Shown here: one piece after another, positions 45,491 through 55,654 of the stretch
Layout: every line of letters starts with the position of its first letter
Numbering within the stretch: the first letter of the stretch is position 1
From: Kocuria sp.
GTDB taxonomy: Bacteria; Actinomycetota; Actinomycetes; Actinomycetales; Micrococcaceae
Length of the DNA stretch: 64,000 nt
Direction of reading: 5' to 3'
Assembly (NCBI GenBank): GCA_030454085.1
Contig: JAKDJD010000005.1
Location: 39,421-103,420 of the forward strand
Program-made: the position numbers and the translations under genes
The notes under the pieces: generated by a model
Database searches by the model: none
What the model was told of the DNA's origin: nothing
Seen by the model: the letters and a program-made list of their open reading frames with translations, nothing else

Positions 45491-46918
45491 ATGCCCGATT
45501 CCTCGACCACGCGCCCTCCTCGCAAGATCTCTTCCATCGAGGCGGCCGCGCTATCCGTAGGTTTCATGGGTCCGGTCATGGCCATGGCTCTCAATGGCAT
45601 TGGCGTGGCAGACCTCGTGGGAACCAAAGTGCCCTTCACATTTCTCGTTGCGGCGATCGGCGTCGTGGTGGTGGCATACGCCTTCTTCCGCCTGACTGGA
45701 AAATATGCGCACTCCGGCTCGGTATATGCCCTCACGGGGGTGACCATCGGCCCTCGGGCCGGATTCTTCTCCGGCTTCGCCTTGCTCGGGACTTACCTCT
45801 TCTTCGTGACCTGTATCTTCGGCGCGTGCGGAGTCTTCTTCAACGCATTCCTGGCGACTCTCGGACTCGACTCATCGCCGCCCTGGCCGCTGTTGCTGCT
45901 GATCATTGGGGTCCTGGTTTGGACGATCGGTTCGAAGGAGGCCCCGCTCGTCACCCGCGTCCTGCTCCTCATCGGCGGATTCGGCCTGGCCTTGATGGTC
46001 GTTCTGACCGTGGTGGTACTGGTGACGGTCGGCGCCGGCAACGGTTCGCACCCCGGAGCCGAGGGCCCGGGGCTCGAACTGGCACCCCTCCTCCCTCATG
46101 GCGCCTCCGGATCTGCCGTCATGACGGCCTCCGTCTTCGCGTTCATCTCCTGGGCGGGTTTCGAATCGTGCACATCATTGGCCGAGGAGACGAGGAACCC
46201 CAGACGAGCCATCCCCTTCGCCCTCATGGGATCCGTGATCCTGTGCGGAGTCATCTACGTTCTGGTCATGTACGCGCAGACGATCGGGTTCGGGGCGACG
46301 GAGGCGGGCGCGAAGTCCTTTGCCGCCTCGGAGTCGTCACTCATCGATATCGCCCTTCAGTACACCAATCCGTTCTTCGCCCAGCTCCTGGCCTTCTCCG
46401 CGTTCGCGGTAGCCTTCGGATCGGCGCTGAGTTCGACGTCGGCCGGGGCCCGCCTCCTGTTCGCGCTCGCCAGAGACGGGTTCGGCCCCAAGATTCTGGC
46501 CAGGACCCGGGCCGACCAGCGCACTCCGCGCCATTGCGTGACGTCCGTGGTGGTCATTGCCTTGCTCCTGTCCCTCGTTCTGCTGGCGGTCCGGGCAGGG
46601 CCGTTCGAAACGTACTACTGGTACGCCACCATTGCCGTGCTCTGCCTGCTGGTCGCCTACGCCATGACCTCCCTCGGGGCGCTCTCCGCCATCCTGCATC
46701 GGACGACGAATATTCCTCGGTGGGAGATCGTCTTCCCCGTGGTCGCGCTGATTTACCTCGGCTACGTCTACTTCGTCCAGGCCTGGGGCCAGGAGGCCCC
46801 GTATAGCTACTTCCCGTGGGTAGCAGGCCTGTGGTGCGCCGTCGGGCTCGGGATGGCGTTGCTTCGACCCGATATGGCCAGGAACATCGGGGATGAGCTG
46901 ATCCAGGCGGACGACTGA
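45491..46918 (+). CDS. APC family permease (second copy)
   Basis: A 475-residue, about 12-helix APC superfamily transporter. It shows SIEAAALSVGFMGPVMAMALNGIG at the first helix, FISWAGFESCTSLAEETRNPRRAIP and SSTSAGARLLFALARDGFGPK. It is diverged from the APC permease at 37968. Divergent from the RpiR gene and the GS-like operon, it is the likely uptake system for their amine or amino-acid-derived substrate (inference). ATG 45491 follows TAGGTGAG; GTG 45482 is an alternative. Confidence 0.85.
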   Translation: MPDSSTTRPPRKISSIEAAALSVGFMGPVMAMALNGIGVADLVGTKVPFTFLVAAIGVVVVAYAFFRLTGKYAHSGSVYALTGVTIGPRAGFFSGFALLGTYLFFVTCIFGACGVFFNAFLATLGLDSSPPWPLLLLIIGVLVWTIGSKEAPLVTRVLLLIGGFGLALMVVLTVVVLVTVGAGNGSHPGAEGPGLELAPLLPHGASGSAVMTASVFAFISWAGFESCTSLAEETRNPRRAIPFALMGSVILCGVIYVLVMYAQTIGFGATEAGAKSFAASESSLIDIALQYTNPFFAQLLAFSAFAVAFGSALSSTSAGARLLFALARDGFGPKILARTRADQRTPRHCVTSVVVIALLLSLVLLAVRAGPFETYYWYATIAVLCLLVAYAMTSLGALSAILHRTTNIPRWEIVFPVVALIYLGYVYFVQAWGQEAPYSYFPWVAGLWCAVGLGMALLRPDMARNIGDELIQADD

Positions 46919-46929
46919 GGCCCCGACCG

Positions 46930-48246
46930 CTACGCTTCGCCCATCAGGGTCAGCACCACCAGCAGGACATTGAGCACCACGATCGCCACGGCCACGACGA
47001 GGGCAAGAACTCGGACCACCCACGGATTGGCCCACCGGCCCATCAGCCCACGGTCGGCCGTGTACCGGGCGAGCGGAATGATGGCGAAAGGAATGCCCAG
47101 CGACAGGACGACTTGGCTGATGACCAGGCTCCACGTGGGGTCCCACCCGATCCCCAGGACCAGGAGCGCAGGTATCAGGGTGACCGCACGGCGCACGAGC
47201 AAGGGGACCCGGATGCGCAGGAGACCCTTCATGATGGCCGAACCGGCATAGCAGCCGACCGACGTCGAGGCGAGCCCGGACGCGAGCAGTCCCACCGCGA
47301 AAACGAGCCCGACCGCGGGACCGAGATGCTCGGAGATGGCTGCGGCGGCCCCCTCGATGCTGTCGGTTCCCGCAACGCCAGGGAGGGACGCCGCCGCCAT
47401 GAGCAACATGCCGATATTGACGGACCCGGCGATGATCAGCCCCAGGACCACATCCCAACGGGTCGCCGACAACAGGCGCGACGTCGTCGTTTCGGAGCGT
47501 GACTCGGGGCGCCCGTGCCGGTCCCGGACGAGCGCGGAGTGCAGGTAGATGGCGTGGGGCATGACGGTGGCACCGAGCATACTGGCTGCCAGGAGCACGG
47601 ATTGGGAGTCCTGGAATCGAGGGATCAGCCCTTCGGAGGCCGCGCCCCAGTCCAAGGGGCTCACGACCAGCCCGGACATGAACCCGATGGTGATCACGAC
47701 CAGCAGACCAACCACCAGCACCTCGAAGCGCCGTGGATTCCTGCCGTTCTGCACGGCCAGCAACACCATCGAGACGGCGCCGACCAGCACACCTCCCCAG
47801 AGCATCGGCATACCGAACAGGATGTGCAGGGCAATAGCCCCACCGACCACCTCGGCGAGATCGGTGGCCGCCGCGACGATCTCGGCCTGGGCCCAGAACA
47901 ACAACCGCGAACCCCGACGCATGCGAGCCCCGAGGAGATCAGGGAGGCTCTCACCCGTCACGACGGCGAGCTTCGCCGAGAGGTACTGAACCAGAACCGC
48001 CATGAGGTTGGCCAGAACCAGCACCCAGACCAGGAGATATCCGTACTCCGCCCCGGCCGAGAGGTTCGAGGCGACGTTGCCGGGGTCCACGTAGGCAATC
48101 GATGCAACGAACGCCGGACCCAGCAGGGCGATCCACCGTTGGCGCGGAACACGTGGCCGCGAGGCGGAGGAATTCGAGGGCCGCGACACACCGGCCGATT
48201 CGGTTCCGGAGCCGGCGTGCACCGATTCGGCCTGCCTCTCGCTCAT
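46930..48246 (-). CDS. mntH: Nramp family Mn2+ (Fe2+)/H+ transporter
   Basis: A 438-residue NRAMP transporter with about 11 helices. The metal-binding DPGN motif of helix 1 (Asp54) and MPHAIYLHS of helix 6 (from about Met229) are intact, as is the transport-signature region GYAGSAIMKG in modified form (GCYAGSAIMKGLL). It imports Mn2+ using the proton gradient. The N-terminus has a Ser-rich extension of about 35 residues. No MntR-type operator was recognised in the 225-bp upstream gap. Confidence 0.93.
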   Translation of the reverse strand: MSERQAESVHAGSGTESAGVSRPSNSSASRPRVPRQRWIALLGPAFVASIAYVDPGNVASNLSAGAEYGYLLVWVLVLANLMAVLVQYLSAKLAVVTGESLPDLLGARMRRGSRLLFWAQAEIVAAATDLAEVVGGAIALHILFGMPMLWGGVLVGAVSMVLLAVQNGRNPRRFEVLVVGLLVVITIGFMSGLVVSPLDWGAASEGLIPRFQDSQSVLLAASMLGATVMPHAIYLHSALVRDRHGRPESRSETTTSRLLSATRWDVVLGLIIAGSVNIGMLLMAAASLPGVAGTDSIEGAAAAISEHLGPAVGLVFAVGLLASGLASTSVGCYAGSAIMKGLLRIRVPLLVRRAVTLIPALLVLGIGWDPTWSLVISQVVLSLGIPFAIIPLARYTADRGLMGRWANPWVVRVLALVVAVAIVVLNVLLVVLTLMGEA

Positions 48247-48471
48247 CGGTTCCCAGCCTCCTCAGATGGTTTTACGCCCTGCCTGACAGGAAGACTACGC
48301 CTGAGCGAAGTCGATCGCCACCCGATGAACGCGCCCCAAGGAGGGCGCCCTCAGGAATGAGCCGGCCAGCCCCGTGAATGCGCATCATCGTTCCGGAGAA
48401 GTCGATGCCGCGAGGGCGGTGCGGAACGATGACGAAACCTCGGATCAGCCCCGCCGCAGGGTCGAACGCAC

Positions 48472-49206
48472 TCAGTCTCGAGCGAGCCCGAGGATCGCCG
48501 GGGCGACGTCGTCCGGCTCCAGGTGATGGTCCGCGAAAGCCAGGAGTTCGTGGTGGCCGATGCAGAAGCTGGCATCCGCATGGCGCAGGAGGTCGACGTC
48601 GTTCGCGTCGTTGCCGAACGCCGTATACCCGCCGCCGCAAAGTTGTAATTTCACGAGCGCCGCATGCTTGGAGATACCCGACGGGGCGATGTCGATGAGG
48701 CCCTCGGCCGGGTGATGCGTCACGGCCAGGCCGGCCGAACGAAGGCGTTCCTGCACGGACTCGTCCTCGGTGAACAGCACCACCTTGGAATAGGCGCCCA
48801 TCTCGACCCGAGACACCGCGGACGCCAGGGCTCCGGCGTCGAGCTGTCGATAGATCCGATGATCCGCTTCGCCCGTGTAGGAGTAGTTCCACTCGCCATC
48901 GATCAGATAAGCGCATCCGGTCGCCTCGATCAGCCCGTCCACCAGGTCCCGCTCGGAGGGCGCGAAACCAACGACATCGATGCCCCCACCCCTTCGCTGC
49001 ACAAAGGCACCGTTGCCACCGATGAGTGCCTCCTTGCGGAGATCCCGCGGCAGAACCGGGTAGAGATCACGGATCGGCCTGGCCGAAGCGAAGACCAGGG
49101 GCCGGACGGACCGCAGCACGCGAAGGGCCTCGAGGATGTCCGCGGAGATAGTGCGCCCGTCGAAGCACAGGGTGCCGTCCACATCGAAGACTGCGGGTTC
49201 ATTCAT
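48472..49206 (-). CDS. HAD superfamily hydrolase (Cof-like, subclass IIB)
   Basis: A 244-residue phosphatase. Motif I FDVDGTL holds the nucleophile Asp. Motif II is in PLVFASARP, motif III Lys in GISKHAAL, and motif IV in GNDANDVDLL. The type IIB cap lies between motifs II and III. Such enzymes dephosphorylate sugar phosphates or similar; substrate unknown. ATG 49206 follows GAGGTG. Confidence 0.88.
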   Translation of the reverse strand: MNEPAVFDVDGTLCFDGRTISADILEALRVLRSVRPLVFASARPIRDLYPVLPRDLRKEALIGGNGAFVQRRGGGIDVVGFAPSERDLVDGLIEATGCAYLIDGEWNYSYTGEADHRIYRQLDAGALASAVSRVEMGAYSKVVLFTEDESVQERLRSAGLAVTHHPAEGLIDIAPSGISKHAALVKLQLCGGGYTAFGNDANDVDLLRHADASFCIGHHELLAFADHHLEPDDVAPAILGLARD

Positions 49207-49265
49207 CACCTCACACCTTATAAGCAGGGACACCGCTCACGAGTGCCCGCGCCCGGCGCGCACGA

Positions 49266-49297
49266 ATGCGGCCGGGAGAAGACTCTCCCGGCCGCAT
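49266..49297. terminator. Perfect 14-bp hairpin between the secreted-protein operon and the HAD gene
   Basis: ATGCGGCCGGGAGA, loop AGAC, TCTCCCGGCCGCAT: 14 uninterrupted pairs. It lies 38 bp past the stop of the leftward secreted-protein gene and upstream of the HAD gene. There is no T tract on either side, so the termination mechanism is uncertain. Confidence 0.7.
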
Positions 49298-49335
49298 CCA
49301 TGTCTGCGCGTGGCCGTAGCGCAATAGCCGTTGCC

Positions 49336-49917
49336 CTAGAACACGCCGGCGTTGGCCTTGCCGGTGTCAGTAGTCGTGTTCTGGCGCGAGTCCACGTTCT
49401 GGTCGTTGCCCGTGGTCTTGTCGTCATCCAGGCGGCCGACCTGCGTCACGGTCACGTAATTCTCCAGGCGGCCTTCCTTCGTCAGCCCGTCACCGAAGTC
49501 CAAATTGGCGATCAGCTGGTCCTGCCCCACCTCCACCGGGTTGGCCAGGGTGACCATGAAGGAGCGGGTTGATGTCTTCTCGTCGAAGCCGAGGTCCTGG
49601 GTGTAGGCCCCGTTGAACCAGCCCGGCGTGATGACCCGATCGACGCCCTGGGGGCCCTTCTCGGTTTTCACGTCGATGCGGAAGCTGATAGCCGGGAACT
49701 CCGAGTAGTAGCGTTCCGATCCGACGTTCTTGGCATGAACGGCAACCAGGCCGGCGTAGCCCTTGGCCTTCATACCGGAGACGGTGTACCCGACGCTCAG
49801 GTCATGGGCCGGCGTCGCCGTCTCGTCCGCCTGCGCGGCACCCGCGCCGAACGTGGTGATTCCAAGGGCGAGAGCTGCTGCGACCGCCGTCGTGCGGCCG
49901 ATGAGCTTGTTCTTCAT
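49336..49917 (-). CDS. Small secreted protein of unknown function
   Basis: A 193-residue protein with a classic signal peptide ending in GAAQA (about residue 30). The mature part is cysteine-free and strand-rich (LSVGYTVSGMKAKGYAGLVAVHAKNVG..., SFRIDVKTEKGP, FMVTLANPVEVGQ), reminiscent of an Ig-like or DUF11-like beta sandwich. The tail is hydrophilic, with Asp, Asn, Thr and Gln. It lies 36 bp after the other secreted gene, with CGGAGA before its ATG, and is almost surely co-transcribed with it. No family recognised. Confidence 0.7.
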   Translation of the reverse strand: MKNKLIGRTTAVAAALALGITTFGAGAAQADETATPAHDLSVGYTVSGMKAKGYAGLVAVHAKNVGSERYYSEFPAISFRIDVKTEKGPQGVDRVITPGWFNGAYTQDLGFDEKTSTRSFMVTLANPVEVGQDQLIANLDFGDGLTKEGRLENYVTVTQVGRLDDDKTTGNDQNVDSRQNTTTDTGKANAGVF

Positions 49918-49953
49918 GATTGTTCAGTCTCCGTTCCGTGAATCAGCGATGGT

Positions 49954-50631
49954 CTAGGAATCAGCCGGATTGTTGTACAGCTTGACGTCGACCTCGTTCT
50001 TGACCGGAACGAAGGCATTCCAGGCCGTCGGGTTGGTCCAGGTACCGTCCGCGCCGCAGATCTGCTGCGTGCCGGACATGGTCACCGTGCGGAAACCGTA
50101 CGTGGCCTCACCGGTGTATCCCGGGGGAACGTCGTAGGGGCCGACCGTCTGGCCGACGTTCCAGGACAACTCGTAGGCGGCCTCGAAGCCGACCTTCTTC
50201 GAAATTTCGGTAGCGATACCGAACGTGCCGCCGTCCTTGGAACCGCTCGCGTTGATCGTCGTGCTATTGCCCTGCTCGCCGTTGACCTTGATGTTGATCG
50301 ATTGGGACTTGGAGGTCTCCTGCGTCAACGGGATGTTCTTGTCCGTGTTGTTGGCCGTGGAGATGGTTCCGACCGGCGAGAAGTTGTCCTTGACCTCGTA
50401 GACCACGGTGCGACGGTCTTCGAGCGCGTTGCACACCGGGTGCGGGTTGAGGACGTTCGGTTTGATGTGGTCCGATCCGTGGTAGGTGTTCACGATCGGC
50501 AGGGTCGGGTTCAACTTGGGCGTTTCGGGATAGTGGTTCTCGATGGTCGTGGCGTTCGCGGGCATCGCGGCGAGACCGACCAGCAGCGCACTGCCGCCCA
50601 GAATTCCAGCCATCTTTCCTGTCAGCTTCAT
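49954..50631 (-). CDS. Secreted protein of unknown function (possible beta-pore-like fold)
   Basis: A 225-residue protein with a signal peptide ending in MPANA (about residue 28). The mature chain has two cysteines (PVCNALEDR and QQICGADGTW) that could form a disulfide. A long Ser/Thr-rich alternating stretch from about residue 105 to 165 (INIKVNGEQGNSTTINASG..., then EISKKVGFEAAYELSWNVGQTVGPYDVPPG) is similar in texture to aerolysin/ETX-type insertion regions. That comparison is by texture only. ATG 50631 follows GAGGAG; upstream open frame is not coding. Confidence 0.65.
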   Translation of the reverse strand: MKLTGKMAGILGGSALLVGLAAMPANATTIENHYPETPKLNPTLPIVNTYHGSDHIKPNVLNPHPVCNALEDRRTVVYEVKDNFSPVGTISTANNTDKNIPLTQETSKSQSINIKVNGEQGNSTTINASGSKDGGTFGIATEISKKVGFEAAYELSWNVGQTVGPYDVPPGYTGEATYGFRTVTMSGTQQICGADGTWTNPTAWNAFVPVKNEVDVKLYNNPADS

Positions 50632-50771
50632 AGGTGCTCCTCGTTTGGACCTTGATCTGCGGATCCCGGCAACCAACACCGCACGCTGTGCGATGCACGA
50701 GCCCCATCCGTCAGGAATGAGGCCCTCCGGCCGGCATCTGACCGGAACGATACATAGCCAAGCGGCCTTTT

Positions 50772-50787
50772 TGTACTGCCTAGTACA
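50772..50787. promoter_or_regulatory. Palindrome TGTACTGCCTAGTACA (candidate operator, proximal copy)
   Basis: TGTACT-GCCT-AGTACA, with perfect 6-bp arms, lies 141 bp upstream of the secreted-protein operon start. It shares the TGTAC-N6-GTACA frame with the copy at 50952. Confidence 0.5.
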
Positions 50788-50951
50788 TATGCACTTTTCG
50801 AGCGCGCCGCAACCATTGGAAGCGGCATCGAGGGGATCCACACAGAAACCCACGCAAATGCATGTATTCCGCAACCACTCCACGAACCCCGCGCTCGAGG
50901 GTGGAGCAAAAGAGAGGAGCATCGGAACATCCGAGGACTCCGAAAATGGTT

Positions 50952-50967
50952 TGTACCGAGCGGTACA
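50952..50967. promoter_or_regulatory. Palindrome TGTACCGAGCGGTACA (candidate operator, distal copy)
   Basis: TGTACCG-AG-CGGTACA, with perfect 7-bp arms, lies 180 bp from the proximal copy. TetR-family operators often have this form; no regulator gene is adjacent. Confidence 0.5.
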
Positions 50968-51164
50968 CAACGACGGACAGAAAACCCGTCGATTCAAGAT
51001 TTAACGTATGGGTTTGGTTTGCCTTACCCGGAGGTCACGAGAACCCCACGAACGCGGCCAGCGCAGGTCAACCACCCCATATTACGTTTTATGAAGCGGC
51101 GGTCTCAGCCGCGAAAAGTCCGACCGCGGACCGCCCCGGGACTCGACCGCATCGGAGTTCTCGA

Positions 51165-53155
<1,991 letters not shown>

Positions 53156-53395
53156 TTATCCTCCTTGGACGGCCGTGACCAGGTCGATCTCGGTTCCGTC
53201 GTCGACCACTCGTTCTTGCCACGCGGTGCGGGGCACGACCTGGCCGTCGATGGACACCGCAACACCGAGGCGTCCGCCGTCGGTCGGACGACCGTCCGGC
53301 TCCAGGTCGCGGTCCAGAACCTTGCCGACCACATCCACCAGCGTTGCCCGATCGTGCACGCTGATCTGCCGTTCGTTGACTTTCACGGATTTCAT
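53156..53395 (-). CDS. thiS: Sulfur carrier protein ThiS
   Basis: A 79-residue ubiquitin-like protein ending in the diglycine tail AVQGG that becomes a thiocarboxylate. It starts with MKSVKVNERQ and contains VAVSIDGQVVPR, the usual ThiS core. It is slightly longer than typical ThiS (about 66) through an insert near residues 30-42. The start overlaps the thiO stop by 4 bp. Confidence 0.92.
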   Translation of the reverse strand: MKSVKVNERQISVHDRATLVDVVGKVLDRDLEPDGRPTDGGRLGVAVSIDGQVVPRTAWQERVVDDGTEIDLVTAVQGG

Positions 53396-54627
53396 GCGGG
53401 TATTCCTCCTGCAAGGCGCTCGCGCGCCGGTCCTGCCCGCTCGCCGAAGCGAGTGGGGTCCATGGTCTCGAGAAGCTGGGCGTCGTCTTCGCCCAATGGT
53501 TCGTGGGTCAGAAGGACCGCCCCCAGACGCGCGCCGAGGGGTGAGAGGAGAATTCCGTGGCGCGAATACCCGGTCGAGACCACGACGCCGGGGGCGTTCG
53601 GGACACAACCCAGATACGGGATGTCGTCGGGTGTGCCGGGGCGCGCTCGAGCCATGGTCTCCACGAGCTCCATATCTCTCACCCCCGGAGCCACGGTCAC
53701 GGCGTCCTCCAGCAGCTCCTGCACGCACCCGGCGTTGACTCCGGACAGGCCGTCCTCTCGAACGCTGGCGCCGACCACCAGGCCGCCATCCGCACGGGGC
53801 ACGAGGTAGACCTGGCGGCCGAGGACCGTGGCCCGAACGGTCGCATTGACCAGGTGCCTCTCCCCCGGCGCAAGGTATCCCTCACGAAGCCGGAGCCTGA
53901 GGACGTCCCCGTGGACCGCTCTCAGGTCCAGCGGAAGCCCCTCCGTCACGCCTTCGAGGCTTCGATATCCCAAGCCGCAGGCGACGAGAACCCGGTCGAC
54001 CCGGTGCGCCCGGCCCTCGGCCGTCGTGAGATCGTGCGATATCCGGTCCCCGTGGGACTCGTCGATCCGGACAACGGTCTCCTCGCAGACTGCTGCGGCG
54101 GGGCCGACGCCGGGAAAGTCGCGAGGGTCGAGTTCCCCGGACAGCGCATCCTTGAGCGCTCCGAGAAGGAGACGGGGGTCTATCTGGTGATCGCTCGGAA
54201 CTTCAAATCCCCCCGACAATCGGGGGTTGAGACCGGGTTCCGCCTCGCGCAACTGCTGTTGCGAGATCGGCCTCGTGTGCATCCCGTGCTCTGCGTGGAC
54301 CCGTGCGTGGTCGGCCACCCGAGTCAGATCCGCCCGGTCCCCGGCCACCAAGAGCGTTCCGTTCTCGAGGTATCCGTGCGGTCGATCCGTGGCCCGAGCA
54401 AGGCGAGCAATGTGCTCCGGATACTCGCGGAGCGCGGCGAGCATCAGGGGGTACAGCCTGTCCTGTCCGAATTGGACCTCGCTGATGGGCGCGAGCATTC
54501 CCGCCGCGGCGCGCGTTGCCCCATGGCCGGGGTCCGGGTCGAAAATCGTCACGCGATGCCCGCGCAACCGCAGTTGCCAGGCGGTCTGCAGGCCGACGAC
54601 GCCGGCACCGACAACACCGATATGCAT
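53392..54627 (-). CDS. thiO: Glycine oxidase ThiO
   Basis: A 411-residue FAD-dependent DAAO-family oxidase that converts glycine to dehydroglycine for ThiG. It has the N-terminal FAD motif VGAGVVGLQTAWQL, GATRAAAGMLAP, and the C-terminal PYLGCVPNAPGVVVSTGYSRHGILLSPLGARL block. ATG 54627 follows GAGGAGG. It is the first gene of the thi operon, directly behind the TPP riboswitch. Confidence 0.93.
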   Translation of the reverse strand: MHIGVVGAGVVGLQTAWQLRLRGHRVTIFDPDPGHGATRAAAGMLAPISEVQFGQDRLYPLMLAALREYPEHIARLARATDRPHGYLENGTLLVAGDRADLTRVADHARVHAEHGMHTRPISQQQLREAEPGLNPRLSGGFEVPSDHQIDPRLLLGALKDALSGELDPRDFPGVGPAAAVCEETVVRIDESHGDRISHDLTTAEGRAHRVDRVLVACGLGYRSLEGVTEGLPLDLRAVHGDVLRLRLREGYLAPGERHLVNATVRATVLGRQVYLVPRADGGLVVGASVREDGLSGVNAGCVQELLEDAVTVAPGVRDMELVETMARARPGTPDDIPYLGCVPNAPGVVVSTGYSRHGILLSPLGARLGAVLLTHEPLGEDDAQLLETMDPTRFGERAGPARERLAGGIPA

Positions 54628-54637
54628 CGGTTGATCC

Positions 54638-54716
54638 TCCTCACGGCGGCATGATCCGCATCGAGTCCTGATGGTCGGCGGTATTGCCCTCTCAGTCCGG
54701 CCGTCCCGGACTCCCA
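54638..54716 (-). promoter_or_regulatory. TPP riboswitch (THI element) upstream of thiO
   Basis: Read on the minus strand: GGGAGTCC...GGACTGAGAGGGC (the conserved CUGAGA pyrimidine-sensing block), then GACC, then GATGCGGATCATGCCGCCG (the GAUnnGGnnAAUGCC-type pyrophosphate block). The thiO ribosome site follows at once, so thiamine pyrophosphate probably masks it. A TAGACT -10-like box lies just upstream (54727-54732). Confidence 0.85.
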
Positions 54717-54811
54717 TGTGCCTCAAGTCTAGGCACACTCGACCGGGGGTGCACACCGCCGGTCCGCCCGAGTTCGGGACCGTGGTTGCGGGGTGGGTTA
54801 ATGTGGCTTCC

Positions 54812-55585
54812 GTGACGACCTTCAAGAATTCACCCCGCCGGGGCCCACTGACGTCTGCGGATTCCCCTTCGTTGTCCGCGACCCGGGCCACCCGACTCGA
54901 ACGGCTCCGCAGCGCCCGCCTCTACCTCTGCTGCGACCTGCAGAAGTTCCTGGCCACGGCTCCCGGGCAGGATAGCGTCGAACGGCTGGATGCCGACCGG
55001 CTCGAACTGTTCTTCCGGTCGGCGTTCCGTGGCGGCGTCGACATCATCCAAGTCCGGGACAAGAAAGTCTCGATCCGCACCGAGTTGGAGGCCCTCCGCC
55101 TGCTGGTTCGCGTCGCGGGGCAAGAGGGCGGGCTCTCCGCGGCCAACGACCGCGCGGATGCGGCCCTCCTCGCGCGGGTCGACGTCTTCCACGTGGGCCA
55201 GACCGACCTGACCACGCACCAAGCCCGGGCAGTGCTCGGGGACGACGTCCTCCTGGGCCGCTCGTGTCACACCCGCTCGCAGGTGCTCGCGGCCTCCGAG
55301 GACCCGGGAACGGACTACTACTGCACGGGTCCGGTGTGGGAGACACCGACCAAACCGGGCCGGCCCGCCGTCGGACTGGACCTCCCCGCATTCGCGGCGG
55401 ACCTCGATCCCGTCTGCGACACGTCCTCGACGCCGTTCTTCGCGATCGGCGGTATTGACGAGGAAACCGTCTCCCAGGTCAAGGCCGCGGGTGCAGGAAG
55501 GATCGTCGTCGTGCGCGCCATTGCCGATGCCCCAGCCCCGGAGAACGCCGCACGTCGGCTCGCGGACGCGCTTGGGGCGGAGTAA
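54812..55585 (+). CDS. thiE: Thiamine phosphate synthase
   Basis: A 257-residue TIM-barrel enzyme that joins HMP-PP and thiazole phosphate. It shows GVDIIQVRDKK, SAANDRADAALLARVDVFHVGQTDL, LGRSCHT, TGPVWETPTKPGRPAVGLD and FFAIGGIDEETVSQVKAAGAGRIVVVRAI. The N-terminus is about 30 residues longer than E. coli ThiE. The GTG at 54812 has TAATGT ending 7 nt upstream (54799-54804), a leaderless-type start. It is divergent from the thiOSGF operon and lacks the riboswitch. Confidence 0.93.
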   Translation: MTTFKNSPRRGPLTSADSPSLSATRATRLERLRSARLYLCCDLQKFLATAPGQDSVERLDADRLELFFRSAFRGGVDIIQVRDKKVSIRTELEALRLLVRVAGQEGGLSAANDRADAALLARVDVFHVGQTDLTTHQARAVLGDDVLLGRSCHTRSQVLAASEDPGTDYYCTGPVWETPTKPGRPAVGLDLPAFAADLDPVCDTSSTPFFAIGGIDEETVSQVKAAGAGRIVVVRAIADAPAPENAARRLADALGAE

Positions 55586-55654
55586 AAACCCGAAACATTC
55601 CGCCGATGTCGAAAAGGTCTGGACGCGCCGCCGCACATTGGTTTTGCTGTATAC

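Larger units (their letters stand above)
50632..51164. promoter_or_regulatory. Long upstream region of the secreted-protein operon
   Basis: A 533-bp gap with no convincing gene. It is AT-richer than its surroundings. It holds two 16-bp palindromes of the form TGTAC-N6-GTACA (listed separately) at 141 and 321 bp upstream of the first secreted gene. The right end reaches the stop of the thiF-like gene. Confidence 0.5.
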
